Shown: positions 17,595 to 26,816 of the stretch, piece after piece
How the letters are laid out: each line of letters starts with the position of its first letter
Numbering within the stretch: the stretch's first letter is position 1
Assembly (NCBI GenBank): GCA_937901895.1
Contig: CALGTD010000053.1
Location: 1 to 53,641 of the forward strand
Length of the DNA: 53,641 nucleotides
Origin: an uncultured Spartobacteria bacterium
GTDB lineage: Bacteria; Verrucomicrobiota; Verrucomicrobiia; Chthoniobacterales; JAATET01
Direction: 5' to 3'
The notes under the pieces: model-generated
Told to the model about the DNA's origin: nothing
The model's input: the letters and a program-made list of their open reading frames with translations, nothing else
The model's database searches: none
Position numbers and translations under genes: made by a program

Positions 17595-20500
17595 TGGTGC
17601 GTTCTTTCTTCCCCTTCCGCCGCGGATCCGCCGCAGTGATTGCGCTGCTGGCGCTCGCCGCCGGGCAGCTTCTTGCGCAGGCCTCCCGCTACGAGGATCT
17701 CAGACAGCAGGCGGCCGCATATTATTCGGAAAAGTCCTACCGGCTCGCGCACGACGCGTGGCGGGAAGCGGCGGAACTCGGCGTGCCTGATGAGGATCGC
17801 CGGATTCTCGATTTTTATCTCGCGGATTCGCTCTGGCGTTCCCGACCGGATGCGGAGGAGGTGAAAGCCGCGCGGGCGGAGTTGAAAAAGATCGCGGAGG
17901 ATGACGGTGCCGGCCCGCTCGCCGCAGAGGCGTGGGAATCGCTGGGCGACTCGTGGCTGGCGATCGAGGGCGATTGGAATCGCGCCTGGTCGGACTACCA
18001 GCGTGCGCTGGAGGATTGGGCTGCTTCGACGGACATCGACCGCGCGCGTGCTCGGTATCTTGGAATCGTCTGGAAGGCGACCGGGCCGCCAGGAGACGAT
18101 TACCGCGTGCGGCGTGTGCCGCTCGAGGTGCTGGCAAATGCGGTGGAGATCGCGACGAGCACGGAGGACCGTGCGCGTGCGCATTTTTTCCTCGGCGTCC
18201 GGCTCGGAGCCGGTGACATCTACTCGATCCAGCGGGCGGGATCAGAATTTCAAGCAGCGGTCGATGCCGGCCCTGGCACGGCGGTCTACGAGCAGGCGCT
18301 CTTCAAACTGGGCGAATGGCAGGCGAACTACGGCGGGTCGAAATGGAATGCCGACGGCAGTCTTCGGCCCGGGCCGGATTACCAGGCTGCGTTGAAAACG
18401 TTCCGTCGATTCGTGAAGGAGTTCCCGGAAGGGAAGTCGAGTTTGTGGTCGGTGGCGAGGGATGAGATCCGGAACATCACCGAACCGGCCCTGACGTTGA
18501 CGGTATGGCAGCAATGCCTCCCGGGTGCACGGCCGGGGGTTCAGGCGAGCTGGCGCAATGTGGGCGAGGTAACCTTCACGCTCAGCAAGGTGGATCTCGT
18601 TGCGGCGTTTCAACCGACCGCGCAAACCCAACCCGGTCAGTGGCTGGACGCGGTGAACGTCGCCTCGGGCGACATGGTGCGGCAGTGGAAGGAGCCTGGG
18701 GCCGACTCGCATGTGGCAGTGGGGAAGTCGATCGAACTCGACGCCATCGAGGAGCCTGGAACCTATGTGCTGGAAGCGGCGGCCGGTCGTCGAAAGGCCC
18801 GTGCGCTTTTGGTCGTGACGGAGGCGGCGGCCGTTGTGCGACCGGTGGGAAACTCGGCGACCGCGTTCCTTTGCAATGCGCGCACGGGCGCGCGGGCGGA
18901 GGGTGACGTCGTTGCGAAGGTCTGGCGGGTGTCACCCGAGGCTGACCGGGGCGACCGCTTTGTCTGGACTTCCGTCGATCCGGCGTCCGTGGATGCAGGG
19001 TTGGTGCGCTTCGATTTTCCTCCGGTCGAGGAGTCCTACGAAGGTCTCCTTCTTTTTGCAGGGATCGGCTCGCAACCGGCCGTGGTGGACACGGCGCAGC
19101 GGTGGCGGACGACGGATTTCGACGAATGGCGAATACAGGTCTTCACGGATCGTGCGGCGTATCGCCCCGGCGATCGAGTGAGGTGGCGGTTGATCGCGCG
19201 GACCGTGAAGGGGGGCGAACTGCTGACGCCCGCCGGGGAGTTGCTGAAGTTTCGGATCGTCGACCCTCGCGGCGAGACGTTTCGCGAAGGAGAGGTGAAA
19301 CTCACGGAATTCGGTGGAGCATGGGGTGAACTGGAAGTCGGCACGGACGCTCCGCTTGGCGAATTTTCGATCCAGTTTGCCCGAGACGACCGTCCTCTCG
19401 GAGGCGACCGTCTGTTCCGACTGGAGGAATATCGGCTGCCCGAATTGAAGGTTGGCGTTTCCGTCGCTGCGGATTCCGGAGTGCGACTCGGTGACGAGTT
19501 CGTGGCGGAGGTAAGTGCGGAGTATTATTTCGGAGGCCCGGTTGCAGACGCGCAGGTGACGGTCGTCGTGAAGGAAGGTCCGAATTTCCGGCCGCTTCCG
19601 GCCATGGAGGCGCGGGGACGGATCATGCCGCCGTCGTTCCATCCGGAGAAGACGGTGTTGAACGAGACCGTGCGCACGGGGCCGGATGGCCGCGCGCTGG
19701 TGCGGGTGCGGACGCCGTTCGACGCGAGCGGCGACCGGCGGTATGTGATCGAGGCGCGTGTGGTCGACGCCTCCGGCAGGGAGGTCGTCGGGGAAAGCTC
19801 GATCGTAGTTGCGCGCCAGTCATATTTCGTGGAGCTGACGCCGTCGCGCCGTGTCGGGCAGCCCGGTGACGCGATCCAGGTGGCGATCGCGACGAAGGAT
19901 GGCAACGATCGAAAGGTTTCGACGAATGGGGTCGTCGTCCTTTCCCGGCAGCGCTGGACGGAGGTCTGGCGTGACCCGCAGGGACACGAGGTGTCCGGCG
20001 AGGAACTCGACAAACTGCGCCGGGGGATTTTTCCGCCGACAGGGCAGCCCGGGTGGGTGCTGGTGCGGCAGGAATACGTGAGCGAGGAGATCTCGAGGAC
20101 GGATGTGTCCACGAATGCGGAGGGCGAGGCGTCGTTTTCGTTCAGCCCTGCGGAGCCCGGCTTTTACCGGATTGCCTGGTCGAGTCCGGATGCCGACGGC
20201 CCTCCCGTGACCGGCGAGACCACGGTATGGGTGAGTTCGGCAGCGGGAGGAATGATCGGTTATCGCTCGGGCGGCGTGGAGATCATCGTGGATCCCGAGG
20301 CGCCCGCCAAGGGTGGACAGGTTCCGGTGTTGATCACCACGAACACATCGAACCGCGACGTGCTGTTCACGGTGAACGCCGGCAGTGATTTGTTCCGCGC
20401 GGAAGTCGTGCACCTCGACGGCGACTCGAAGCTCGTGATGCTCGACAGCGAGGAACGCTTCGTCCCGAACGTGGCAGTGACCGCGGATTCCGTGCTTGGA

Positions 20501-23203
20501 CTGGAGGTGCATTCCGACGTCAAGGAGATCCGGTTTCCGCCGTTCCGAAACACGCTTGCCGTGGAGCTGACGCCGACCCCCGAGCAGGCTGCGCCTGGAT
20601 CGGATGCGCGCCTGGATGTTGTGGTGAAGGATTGGGAGGGGCGGCCCGTGCGCGGGGAGTTTGCGATCGCGGTCACCGACGAGGCAATCTCCTACATACA
20701 GCAGGACTACGCCGGGGATCCTGTGGAGTTCTTTCTCGGTCGGCAGCGGCCGATTGCGTCGCAAATGATGAGTTCCATTTTCGAGCGTCCGTTTCAACGC
20801 GGAGAAACGGAGGGAATGGGAGAACCGGCGGCAGGCGGGTTGCTGCACAAATCCTTGGACATGATGGCGTCGAGAAGCTTTGCCTCAGGCATGGCCGTCG
20901 AGGCGGCCGCAGATGCCGCGGAAGCGCCGGTCGTGGCCGGGCAGGAAAACGCCGTTCAGGTGCGGACGGATTTCAGTGCGACCGCGTTCTGGCAGCCGGG
21001 CGTGGTGACCGATTCCGAGGGAAGGGCGAGCGTCAGTTTCCGCTATCCGGACTCGCTGACAACATGGCGTGTGGTGGCGCGTGGCGCGTCGGCGGAGGCG
21101 TCCTTCGGATTCGCAGAGACTGCGACGAAGACGACAAAGCCGCTGATCGCGCGTCTGCAGGCGCCGCGATTTCTGGTGGCGGGTGACACGGTTGAGATTT
21201 CCGGAGTGGTGAACAACCGCACCGACGCCGCGCTCGACGCGAAGGTCGATCTGCGCACGGAGGGACTCGACGGAACTCCCAAGTCGCAGACTCTGCAGAT
21301 CGCCGCGGACCGGGATTCCCGCGCGTCATGGACGCTATCCGCGCCGAATCCCGGAAACGCGCGGCTTACGCTCACGGCCGTGAGTGGCGATCTCAACGAT
21401 GGAATGGCCGTCGATTTGAATGTCTTTCCCAATGGCATTGACAAGGCGGTGAGCGTTTCCGGAAAGGCTGTCGAAGCGGAGAGCGAATGGGTGCTCGACA
21501 TCTCCGCGGAGCGTCGTCCGGGCTCGGAGTCGCTTGTTGTCACGGCCACGCCGAGTCTCGCGGCGGCGGCGCTCGATGCGCTGCCCTACCTCGTCCGTTA
21601 CCCATACGGCTGCGTCGAACAGACGATGAGCCGGTTCCTGCCCGCGGTGGTGACGCTTGGAACGCTGGAAAATCTCGGTCTGGACCGGCAGGCCATTGCA
21701 AACCGCATGTTTGGCGGCATCGAGCCTGAATTTCTGTCGCGGACGCATCCCGATTTCACGGGGGATGCGGGGCTAGAGGAATTGAACGCCGTGGTGTCCA
21801 GGGGGCTCGACCGACTCTACGACTTCCAGCACGAGGATGGCGCGTGGGGATGGTGGAAACACGACGACGCGGACGCGTTCATGACGGCCTATGTCGTCTG
21901 GGGTCTGCGCCTCGCGCAGAAATCGGGCGTTGGCGTGAAGGCGGAAGTGCTCGAGCGCGGAACTGCGTGGTTGCGCCGCCATCTCGTGAACGAAAAGGAC
22001 CATCTCGATCGGCAGGCGTGGCTGCTTCATGCGCTGGCCGCGCAGTTTTCCAAGGGCGGCAAACTCTCCGACGAGGAAGCCGCGGCGATCGCGAATCTTT
22101 GGGAGAGACGCGACGAGCTGACCGCGTATGGCCGCGCGCTCTTCGCGCTTGCGGTGAACGCCTATGGAGACCAGGAGAAGGCGGAAACCCTCGCGCGAAA
22201 CCTCCACGATGGGGTGACGCGCGACGCCCAGCCCGGTGTCTCGCAGGCAACGGGGGCTGGCACGCCGAACTCGACGGCGGTGCCGACTGCGCACTGGGGA
22301 AGTGATGGCATGTTCCGCCGCTGGCAGGATGGCGGTGTGGAGGCGACGGCCTTTGCCTTGCAGGCGCTCCTCGCGATCGATCCCTCGGATGATCTCGTCG
22401 AGCCGGCGATGAACTGGCTCGTCAAGAACCGCCGGGGTGCGCAATGGTCAAACACCCGCGACACGGCGATCGTGGTGCTCGCGATGAATGCGTATCTTGC
22501 CCGGACGAAGGAACTCGGCGCGGAGGTCGGTTTCGAGATCGAGGTGAATGGCAAACCGGCGGGGCGTGTGGAAAAGGCGACTGCGCTGGATGGTCGCACG
22601 GAGTTCGAGATTGATCGAACATTGCTCGTCGATGGACCGAACCGCATCGTCCTGCGTCGGACTTCGGGCTCTGCACCGGTGTATTTTTCCGCGCGCGCGG
22701 AGTTCTTCACGATGGAACAGCCGATCCCTGCCGCGGGGAACGAGGTGTTCGCGGAGCGCGAATATTTCCGTTACGCCCCCGAGCGCACCCTGCTCGATGG
22801 ATACCGGTTCAACCGCGTGGAATGGGCGGAGGATCAGGCGTCACCGACCGATCAGCGCGTCGAGGTCGTTCTGACGATCGAGGCGAAGAACGACCTCGAA
22901 TACCTCGTGTTCGAGGATCTCAAACCCGCAGGCCTCGAGGCGGTCGACGTGCGCAGCGGCGAACGGATGGTCGCCGAGGGGGCTGACGGGAAAACGATTC
23001 CCGTTTACTGCGAACTGCGCGACCGGAAGGTGGCGTTGTTCGTCAGGGCACTGCCGCAGGGAGTCTGGAAGATCCGATACGATCTGCGTGCCGAAACGGC
23101 GGGCGACTTCTCCGCCCTGCCGGTGGTCGGTCACGCGATGTATGTTCCGGAAATCCGGTGCAATGGCACCAGCCGCCGCGTGCGAATCGAGGCGTCGGGT
23201 TGA
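17573..23203 (+). CDS. Alpha-2-macroglobulin family protein with thioester motif
   Basis: Very large exported protein of about 1876 residues, thought in this family to trap proteases near the cell surface or periplasm. Order: signal peptide (hydrophobic GSAAVIALLALAAGQLLAQA, SPI-type, no lipobox Cys), a TPR-like helical segment (about 35-270), macroglobulin MG domains including an MG2-type region with DRAAYRPGDRVRW, the central A2M domain (TAFWQPGVVTDSEGRASVSF...LTTWR), then the thioester domain with GCVEQ (Cys1347, Gln1350), which is intact, and an alpha-toroid plus C-terminal MG domains. Start alternatives are 17573, with purine-rich AAAGGGCGGG before it, or 17591/17594, which give a cleaner signal peptide. 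No pbpC, the usual partner of enterobacterial A2M, is adjacent. It ends exactly where the convergent DUF2934 gene ends. Confidence 0.92.
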   Translation: MFVIMAMMVRSFFPFRRGSAAVIALLALAAGQLLAQASRYEDLRQQAAAYYSEKSYRLAHDAWREAAELGVPDEDRRILDFYLADSLWRSRPDAEEVKAARAELKKIAEDDGAGPLAAEAWESLGDSWLAIEGDWNRAWSDYQRALEDWAASTDIDRARARYLGIVWKATGPPGDDYRVRRVPLEVLANAVEIATSTEDRARAHFFLGVRLGAGDIYSIQRAGSEFQAAVDAGPGTAVYEQALFKLGEWQANYGGSKWNADGSLRPGPDYQAALKTFRRFVKEFPEGKSSLWSVARDEIRNITEPALTLTVWQQCLPGARPGVQASWRNVGEVTFTLSKVDLVAAFQPTAQTQPGQWLDAVNVASGDMVRQWKEPGADSHVAVGKSIELDAIEEPGTYVLEAAAGRRKARALLVVTEAAAVVRPVGNSATAFLCNARTGARAEGDVVAKVWRVSPEADRGDRFVWTSVDPASVDAGLVRFDFPPVEESYEGLLLFAGIGSQPAVVDTAQRWRTTDFDEWRIQVFTDRAAYRPGDRVRWRLIARTVKGGELLTPAGELLKFRIVDPRGETFREGEVKLTEFGGAWGELEVGTDAPLGEFSIQFARDDRPLGGDRLFRLEEYRLPELKVGVSVAADSGVRLGDEFVAEVSAEYYFGGPVADAQVTVVVKEGPNFRPLPAMEARGRIMPPSFHPEKTVLNETVRTGPDGRALVRVRTPFDASGDRRYVIEARVVDASGREVVGESSIVVARQSYFVELTPSRRVGQPGDAIQVAIATKDGNDRKVSTNGVVVLSRQRWTEVWRDPQGHEVSGEELDKLRRGIFPPTGQPGWVLVRQEYVSEEISRTDVSTNAEGEASFSFSPAEPGFYRIAWSSPDADGPPVTGETTVWVSSAAGGMIGYRSGGVEIIVDPEAPAKGGQVPVLITTNTSNRDVLFTVNAGSDLFRAEVVHLDGDSKLVMLDSEERFVPNVAVTADSVLGLEVHSDVKEIRFPPFRNTLAVELTPTPEQAAPGSDARLDVVVKDWEGRPVRGEFAIAVTDEAISYIQQDYAGDPVEFFLGRQRPIASQMMSSIFERPFQRGETEGMGEPAAGGLLHKSLDMMASRSFASGMAVEAAADAAEAPVVAGQENAVQVRTDFSATAFWQPGVVTDSEGRASVSFRYPDSLTTWRVVARGASAEASFGFAETATKTTKPLIARLQAPRFLVAGDTVEISGVVNNRTDAALDAKVDLRTEGLDGTPKSQTLQIAADRDSRASWTLSAPNPGNARLTLTAVSGDLNDGMAVDLNVFPNGIDKAVSVSGKAVEAESEWVLDISAERRPGSESLVVTATPSLAAAALDALPYLVRYPYGCVEQTMSRFLPAVVTLGTLENLGLDRQAIANRMFGGIEPEFLSRTHPDFTGDAGLEELNAVVSRGLDRLYDFQHEDGAWGWWKHDDADAFMTAYVVWGLRLAQKSGVGVKAEVLERGTAWLRRHLVNEKDHLDRQAWLLHALAAQFSKGGKLSDEEAAAIANLWERRDELTAYGRALFALAVNAYGDQEKAETLARNLHDGVTRDAQPGVSQATGAGTPNSTAVPTAHWGSDGMFRRWQDGGVEATAFALQALLAIDPSDDLVEPAMNWLVKNRRGAQWSNTRDTAIVVLAMNAYLARTKELGAEVGFEIEVNGKPAGRVEKATALDGRTEFEIDRTLLVDGPNRIVLRRTSGSAPVYFSARAEFFTMEQPIPAAGNEVFAEREYFRYAPERTLLDGYRFNRVEWAEDQASPTDQRVEVVLTIEAKNDLEYLVFEDLKPAGLEAVDVRSGERMVAEGADGKTIPVYCELRDRKVALFVRALPQGVWKIRYDLRAETAGDFSALPVVGHAMYVPEIRCNGTSRRVRIEASG

Positions 23204-23524
23204 TCAGCGCTTCGCCTTGCGCGCGGCCTCGGCCTTGAGCTGGCGCTCGGCCTCGATCCAGTCGCTGGTCGGGTCGCCGGGCCAGCCCATTGCCTGGCGG
23301 CGTTCCGCGATGAAATAGGCGCGAAGCGAGATCTCATCGAAGGAGATCTCCGGTTCGGGGGCGACCGTTTTCTTCGCTTTTGCCACAGCCGGTTTCGGCG
23401 TCGCGGCCAGCGCGGGCTTTGCGGCGGTTTTCCTTTTGCCTTCGACCTTTTTCTCCTTGGCCGGCTTCTCCGCCTTCTTCGCTTTTCCGGGCTTTTCGGT
23501 GTCGGATTTTTTCGATTTTGGCAT
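23204..23524 (-). CDS. DUF2934 protein with Lys/Ala-rich N-terminal tail
   Basis: 106 residues. The first roughly 65 are Lys/Ala/Pro-rich and low complexity (KKAEKPAKEKKVEGKRK, then several AKP/AKKT units), resembling histone H1-like tails. The C-terminal 40 match the DUF2934 pattern (RAYFIAERR...GDPTSDWIEAERQL), a short domain of unknown function frequent in soil bacteria. ATG 23524 was chosen because AGGGGA precedes it at good spacing and upstream residues look like non-coding extension. Convergent with the A2M gene with no base between the two stops. Nucleic-acid binding is a composition-based guess. Confidence 0.8.
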   Translation of the reverse strand: MPKSKKSDTEKPGKAKKAEKPAKEKKVEGKRKTAAKPALAATPKPAVAKAKKTVAPEPEISFDEISLRAYFIAERRQAMGWPGDPTSDWIEAERQLKAEAARKAKR

Positions 23525-23614
23525 GTGATTTCCCCTTGCCGCGAAGGTGGAGTTCATAGCGTGAGTTGGCAAAATAATTCTTCAAAAATCCCGGTCGAAG
23601 CCTACCGTGGAGTC

Positions 23615-24022
23615 ATGCAGTTCCTCATTCGCTGGATGGTCACCACTCTGGCGGTGATGGCCGCGGCCTGGGTGTTCCCGGGCATCTCCTACGACACCGC
23701 GGGAGCGCTTCTTGGCGCTTCGCTGCTTCTGGGAATCATCAACGCGCTGGTGCGACCGGTGCTGCTATTGCTGAGCCTGCCGTTCATTCTCGTCACGATG
23801 GGGCTGTTCATCTTCGTGGTGAACGCGTTGATGCTCCTGCTCGTGTCCGGGCTGGTGCCCACGTTTCATGTCGACGGATTCTGGACCGCGTTTTTCGGCT
23901 CGATCGTGATCAGCCTTGTGAGCTGGGCGCTGAGTCTCGTGTTTCGCTCGAGCGACGGACGGGTGCATTTGATCACCCACCACGGGAGCATCAAGCGGGC
24001 GAATGCACGCGTGGTTGAGTAG
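23615..24022 (+). CDS. Phage-holin-4-type (PF04020-like) small membrane protein
   Basis: 135 residues with four predicted hydrophobic helices: WMVTTLAVMAAAWVFPGI, LLGASLLLGIINALVRPVL, LPFILVTMGLFIFVVNALML and TAFFGSIVISLVSWALSLV. The NALVRPVLLLLSLPF segment is typical of the 'phage holin family 4_2 / YvlD-like' membrane proteins. Despite the name these are ordinary chromosomal proteins of unclear role; no phage genes are nearby. ATG 23615 was chosen as the start of the first helix. Confidence 0.85.
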   Translation: MQFLIRWMVTTLAVMAAAWVFPGISYDTAGALLGASLLLGIINALVRPVLLLLSLPFILVTMGLFIFVVNALMLLLVSGLVPTFHVDGFWTAFFGSIVISLVSWALSLVFRSSDGRVHLITHHGSIKRANARVVE

Positions 24023-24049
24023 CGTCGAAATCCGGCGTAATCGAATGGC

Positions 24050-24787
24050 GTGACCTACTGCCTGAGTCTTCTTTGCCGCGAGGGCATCGTGTTTCTCTCG
24101 GACTCGCGCACGAGTGCGGGCGTGGACAACATCACCGTGCATCCGAAGATGCGCATCTATGCCCGCGACGGCGACCGCGTCCTCTGTCTGCTCAGCTCGG
24201 GGAACCTGTCGCTCACGCAGTCGGTCGCCGCGCTCATCGAGCGCGACATCGAGCAATCCGGCGCGGAAGGGCGCCTTCCGTGTCTGCTCAACCAGGAGAA
24301 TCTTCACGATACCGTGCGCTATGTTGGCGAGAAGGTGCGGGCTGTGCGCGCGCTCGACGGCGCATCGATGAAGGAGGCGGGGGTGGAGTTCAACATCAAC
24401 TTCCTTCTCGGGGGACAGATTGGTGCGCAGCCGCCGCAGATCTATCGGATCTACTCGCCCGGTAATGCGATCCACGCGAGTCGCGAAACACCGTTCCTGC
24501 AGATCGGGGAACTCAAATACGGCAAACCGATTCTCGATCGCGGCTTCACGTTCGATACGCCGCTGACCGAGGCGGTGAAGTTCGGGATTCTCTCGCTCGA
24601 CGCCACGGCGAAGAGCAATGTCTCGGTGGGCACGCCGTTCGAGGTTTTTTGCTACGAGGCCGGAAGTCTCGAGGTGCGGCGCCGCGCGGTGCTCGAGGAG
24701 GACGATCCGTGGCTGTGCACCGTCCGAAATCGCTGGAATGAAGGACTCGCGCGGCTGGTTGCGGAAATTCCGTCCGCACCGTTTTAA
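24050..24787 (+). CDS. Anbu-type (ancestral beta-subunit) proteasome-like protease
   Basis: 245-residue N-terminal-nucleophile hydrolase related to HslV and proteasome beta subunits; the Anbu family forms open helical or ring-like assemblies with little shown peptidase activity. Start GTG 24050 places Thr immediately after Met, so Met removal exposes the nucleophile without a propeptide. Numbering from that Thr: Asp17 (FLSDSRT) and Lys32 (VHPKMR) complete the Thr-Asp-Lys set. TSAGVDNI and the internal LLGGQIG are typical of the family. In many genomes Anbu is grouped with a transglutaminase-like protein, an alpha-E protein and a circularly permuted ATP-grasp enzyme; none is here. It sits 7 nt before trpF. 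Confidence 0.88.
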   Translation: MTYCLSLLCREGIVFLSDSRTSAGVDNITVHPKMRIYARDGDRVLCLLSSGNLSLTQSVAALIERDIEQSGAEGRLPCLLNQENLHDTVRYVGEKVRAVRALDGASMKEAGVEFNINFLLGGQIGAQPPQIYRIYSPGNAIHASRETPFLQIGELKYGKPILDRGFTFDTPLTEAVKFGILSLDATAKSNVSVGTPFEVFCYEAGSLEVRRRAVLEEDDPWLCTVRNRWNEGLARLVAEIPSAPF

Positions 24788-24794
24788 TGGATTT

Positions 24795-25451
24795 ATGGAC
24801 GCCGTCTGGAATGCCATCTGCCCGCCGGATCGTGTTGGAGTGAAGATCTGTGGCGTGACGAATCCATCGGACGCGCAGGCCGCGGTCGAAGCCGGTGCGG
24901 ATGCGATCGGAATCAATCTGTTCTCCGGATCGAAGCGGTTCGTGAAGCTCGGCGTCGTGCGCGAGTGGGTGGAGGAGATTTCCGTGGTGCGCGTCGCAGT
25001 CGTGGTCAATCCCGACGCCGATCTTCTCGCGAGAATCGAGGATGCGGCCTGCTTCGACGCGATTCAATTTCACGGGGACGAAACGCCGGAGTTTTGCGTG
25101 ACGAGTCCGCTGCCGTGGATGCGTGCCGTGCGCGTGTCGGGCGCGGATGCGTTGCAGGGCGCGCTGGAATACGACACGCCGGCGCTCCTGCTCGATGCGG
25201 ATTCTCCGGGCGTATATGGCGGCTCGGGAGCTTCGGTGGATCGCGGTCTTGCGGCGGAGTTCCTGCGCGCGCATCCGGAACTGCGTGTGATTCTTGCGGG
25301 AGGATTGACGCCGCAGAACGTGGCCGACGCGGTGCGTGCAGTGCGACCCGGTGCGGTGGATGTGGCCAGCGGCGTGGAGGTCGATGGAGAGGCGCGCTGG
25401 AAGGACGTTGCGAAGATGCGCGTATTCATCGACGCCGTGCGGGAGGCCTGA
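24795..25451 (+). CDS. trpF: Phosphoribosylanthranilate isomerase
   Basis: Amadori isomerase of tryptophan synthesis, converting N-(5'-phosphoribosyl)anthranilate to CdRP. 218-residue TIM barrel with VKICGVTN (catalytic Cys), AIQFHGDE, the catalytic-Asp region LLLDADSPGVYGGSG, and the phosphate-binding ILAGGLTPQNV...VDVASGVE. ATG 24795 was selected over the longer frame, which would run antisense-like through Anbu. Separated from other trp genes; it lies between Anbu (7 nt upstream) and leuB (68 nt downstream). Confidence 0.94.
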   Translation: MDAVWNAICPPDRVGVKICGVTNPSDAQAAVEAGADAIGINLFSGSKRFVKLGVVREWVEEISVVRVAVVVNPDADLLARIEDAACFDAIQFHGDETPEFCVTSPLPWMRAVRVSGADALQGALEYDTPALLLDADSPGVYGGSGASVDRGLAAEFLRAHPELRVILAGGLTPQNVADAVRAVRPGAVDVASGVEVDGEARWKDVAKMRVFIDAVREA

Positions 25452-25519
25452 GGCGGGAGGTATCGGCGGAATTCTTCGCGCTTCCAGCCGGCGCGGCGTC
25501 CCGCTTAAATGCGCGGCGC

Positions 25520-26635
25520 ATGAGTGAAACGTTCAAGGTGGCGGTCCTGGCCGGCGACGGCATCGGGCCGGAAGTGATGGCCGAGGCACGACGCGTGCTC
25601 GACGCGGTGACGGAGAAATTTTCGATTTCGATCGCGTTCACCGAGCGGCGTGTTGGCGGCGCCGCGATCGATGTGGATGGCAAGGCTTTGCCCGACGAAA
25701 CGTTGAAGACATGCGACGAATCGGACGCGATCCTGTTCGGCTCGGTTGGAGGTCCGAAATGGGAGAGCCTGCCGGCGAACGAACAGCCCGAGCGCGCGGC
25801 GCTGCTGCCGCTCCGCAAGCATTTTGGACTTTTCGCGAATCTTCGTCCGGCGGTGTGTCTGCCGGAGCTGGCGCACGCATCGCCGCTGCATCCGCGATCG
25901 GTGGAAGGCGGATTCGACGTGCTGTGCGTGCGTGAACTCACCGGGGGTCTCTATTTCGGTGAGCCGAAATACACGAAGGAGGAGGGCGGGGAATCCTTTG
26001 CAGTGGATACGATGATTTATTGGGAAAGCGAGATTCGTCGCATCGCGCGCGTCGCTTTCGAAGCCGCGAAAACACGTGGCGGAAAACTCACGTCCATCGA
26101 CAAGGCGAACGTTCTGCAGAACGGCATGCTGTGGCGGCGCATCGTGACGGAGACGGCGCGTGATTATCCCGAGGTCAGGCTCGATCACCTCTACGTCGAC
26201 AACGCGGCGATGCAGCTCGTGAAGAATCCGAAGGCGTTTGACGTCATCGTCGCGGAAAACATGTTTGGTGACATTCTCAGCGACGAACTCGCGATGCTCA
26301 CGGGCTCGCTGGGCATGCTCCCGAGCGCGAGCCTCGGCGAGGCGGCGGATGGCGATGCAACGCGGCGGTTCGGCATGTATGAGCCGAGCGGCGGCACCGC
26401 ACCCGACATCGCCGGAAAAGGCATCGCGAATCCGATCGCGCAGATTCTCTCGGCAGCGATGATGCTGCGTTATTCATTTGGCCGTGACGACGCAGCGTCG
26501 GCCATCGAGGTGGCGGTCCGGAAAGTGATCGCGGACGGCCTGCGCACGGCGGACATCTGGACCGAGGGGACGACGAAGGTCGGCACCACGGAAATGGGTG
26601 CCGCGATCGAGGCGGCGGTGCGGGCCGGCGCCTGA
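25520..26635 (+). CDS. leuB: 3-isopropylmalate dehydrogenase
   Basis: NAD-dependent oxidative decarboxylase, third step of leucine synthesis. 371 residues, normal length. LAGDGIGPEV at the N-terminus, FANLRP and the substrate Arg region, TSIDKANVLQ, YVDNAAMQLV with catalytic residues, metal-binding NMFGDILSDE, and the NAD-binding segment EPSGGTAPDIAGKGIANP. The family member that uses isopropylmalate typically has this GGTAPDIAGKG form. ATG 25520 was chosen by the conserved N-terminus. A 10-bp palindrome CAAACGTTTG follows the stop at 26641-26650. The leuA and leuCD genes are not in the window. Confidence 0.95.
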   Translation: MSETFKVAVLAGDGIGPEVMAEARRVLDAVTEKFSISIAFTERRVGGAAIDVDGKALPDETLKTCDESDAILFGSVGGPKWESLPANEQPERAALLPLRKHFGLFANLRPAVCLPELAHASPLHPRSVEGGFDVLCVRELTGGLYFGEPKYTKEEGGESFAVDTMIYWESEIRRIARVAFEAAKTRGGKLTSIDKANVLQNGMLWRRIVTETARDYPEVRLDHLYVDNAAMQLVKNPKAFDVIVAENMFGDILSDELAMLTGSLGMLPSASLGEAADGDATRRFGMYEPSGGTAPDIAGKGIANPIAQILSAAMMLRYSFGRDDAASAIEVAVRKVIADGLRTADIWTEGTTKVGTTEMGAAIEAAVRAGA

Positions 26636-26702
26636 TCGATCAAACGTTTGGGTGCGAAGGAAGGGTTTGCTCCGCCGGTCGGGGCATTGGCCTGTTATTG
26701 CC

Positions 26703-26732
26703 TTGACTCCGAGAAAACCGGCTTCCTAGTGT
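26703..26732 (+). promoter_or_regulatory. Putative sigma70-type promoter for the mre operon
   Basis: TTGACT (26703-26708), 18-nt spacer, TAGTGT (26727-26732); five of six and four of six consensus matches. It sits in the 181-bp gap between leuB and mreB and predicts a leader of roughly 75-80 nt. No other promoter-like pair in the gap is better. Confidence 0.55.
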
Positions 26733-26816
26733 CGCGGTCAGTTTTCTCAGAAGGGGCGCTTTGCCGGGCGACTATGCAGGCGCCTCTCCGGCCCAACTTA
26801 ACCCTTTCCTATTCAG

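Noticed and set aside
23615..24022. Prophage remnant suggested by the holin-like gene
   Set aside because: The family is a normal chromosomal membrane protein; no other phage gene, attachment site or composition shift nearby.
26641..26650. Palindrome CAAACGTTTG after leuB
   Set aside because: Only 10 bp, single occurrence seen, no flanking structure; likely chance.
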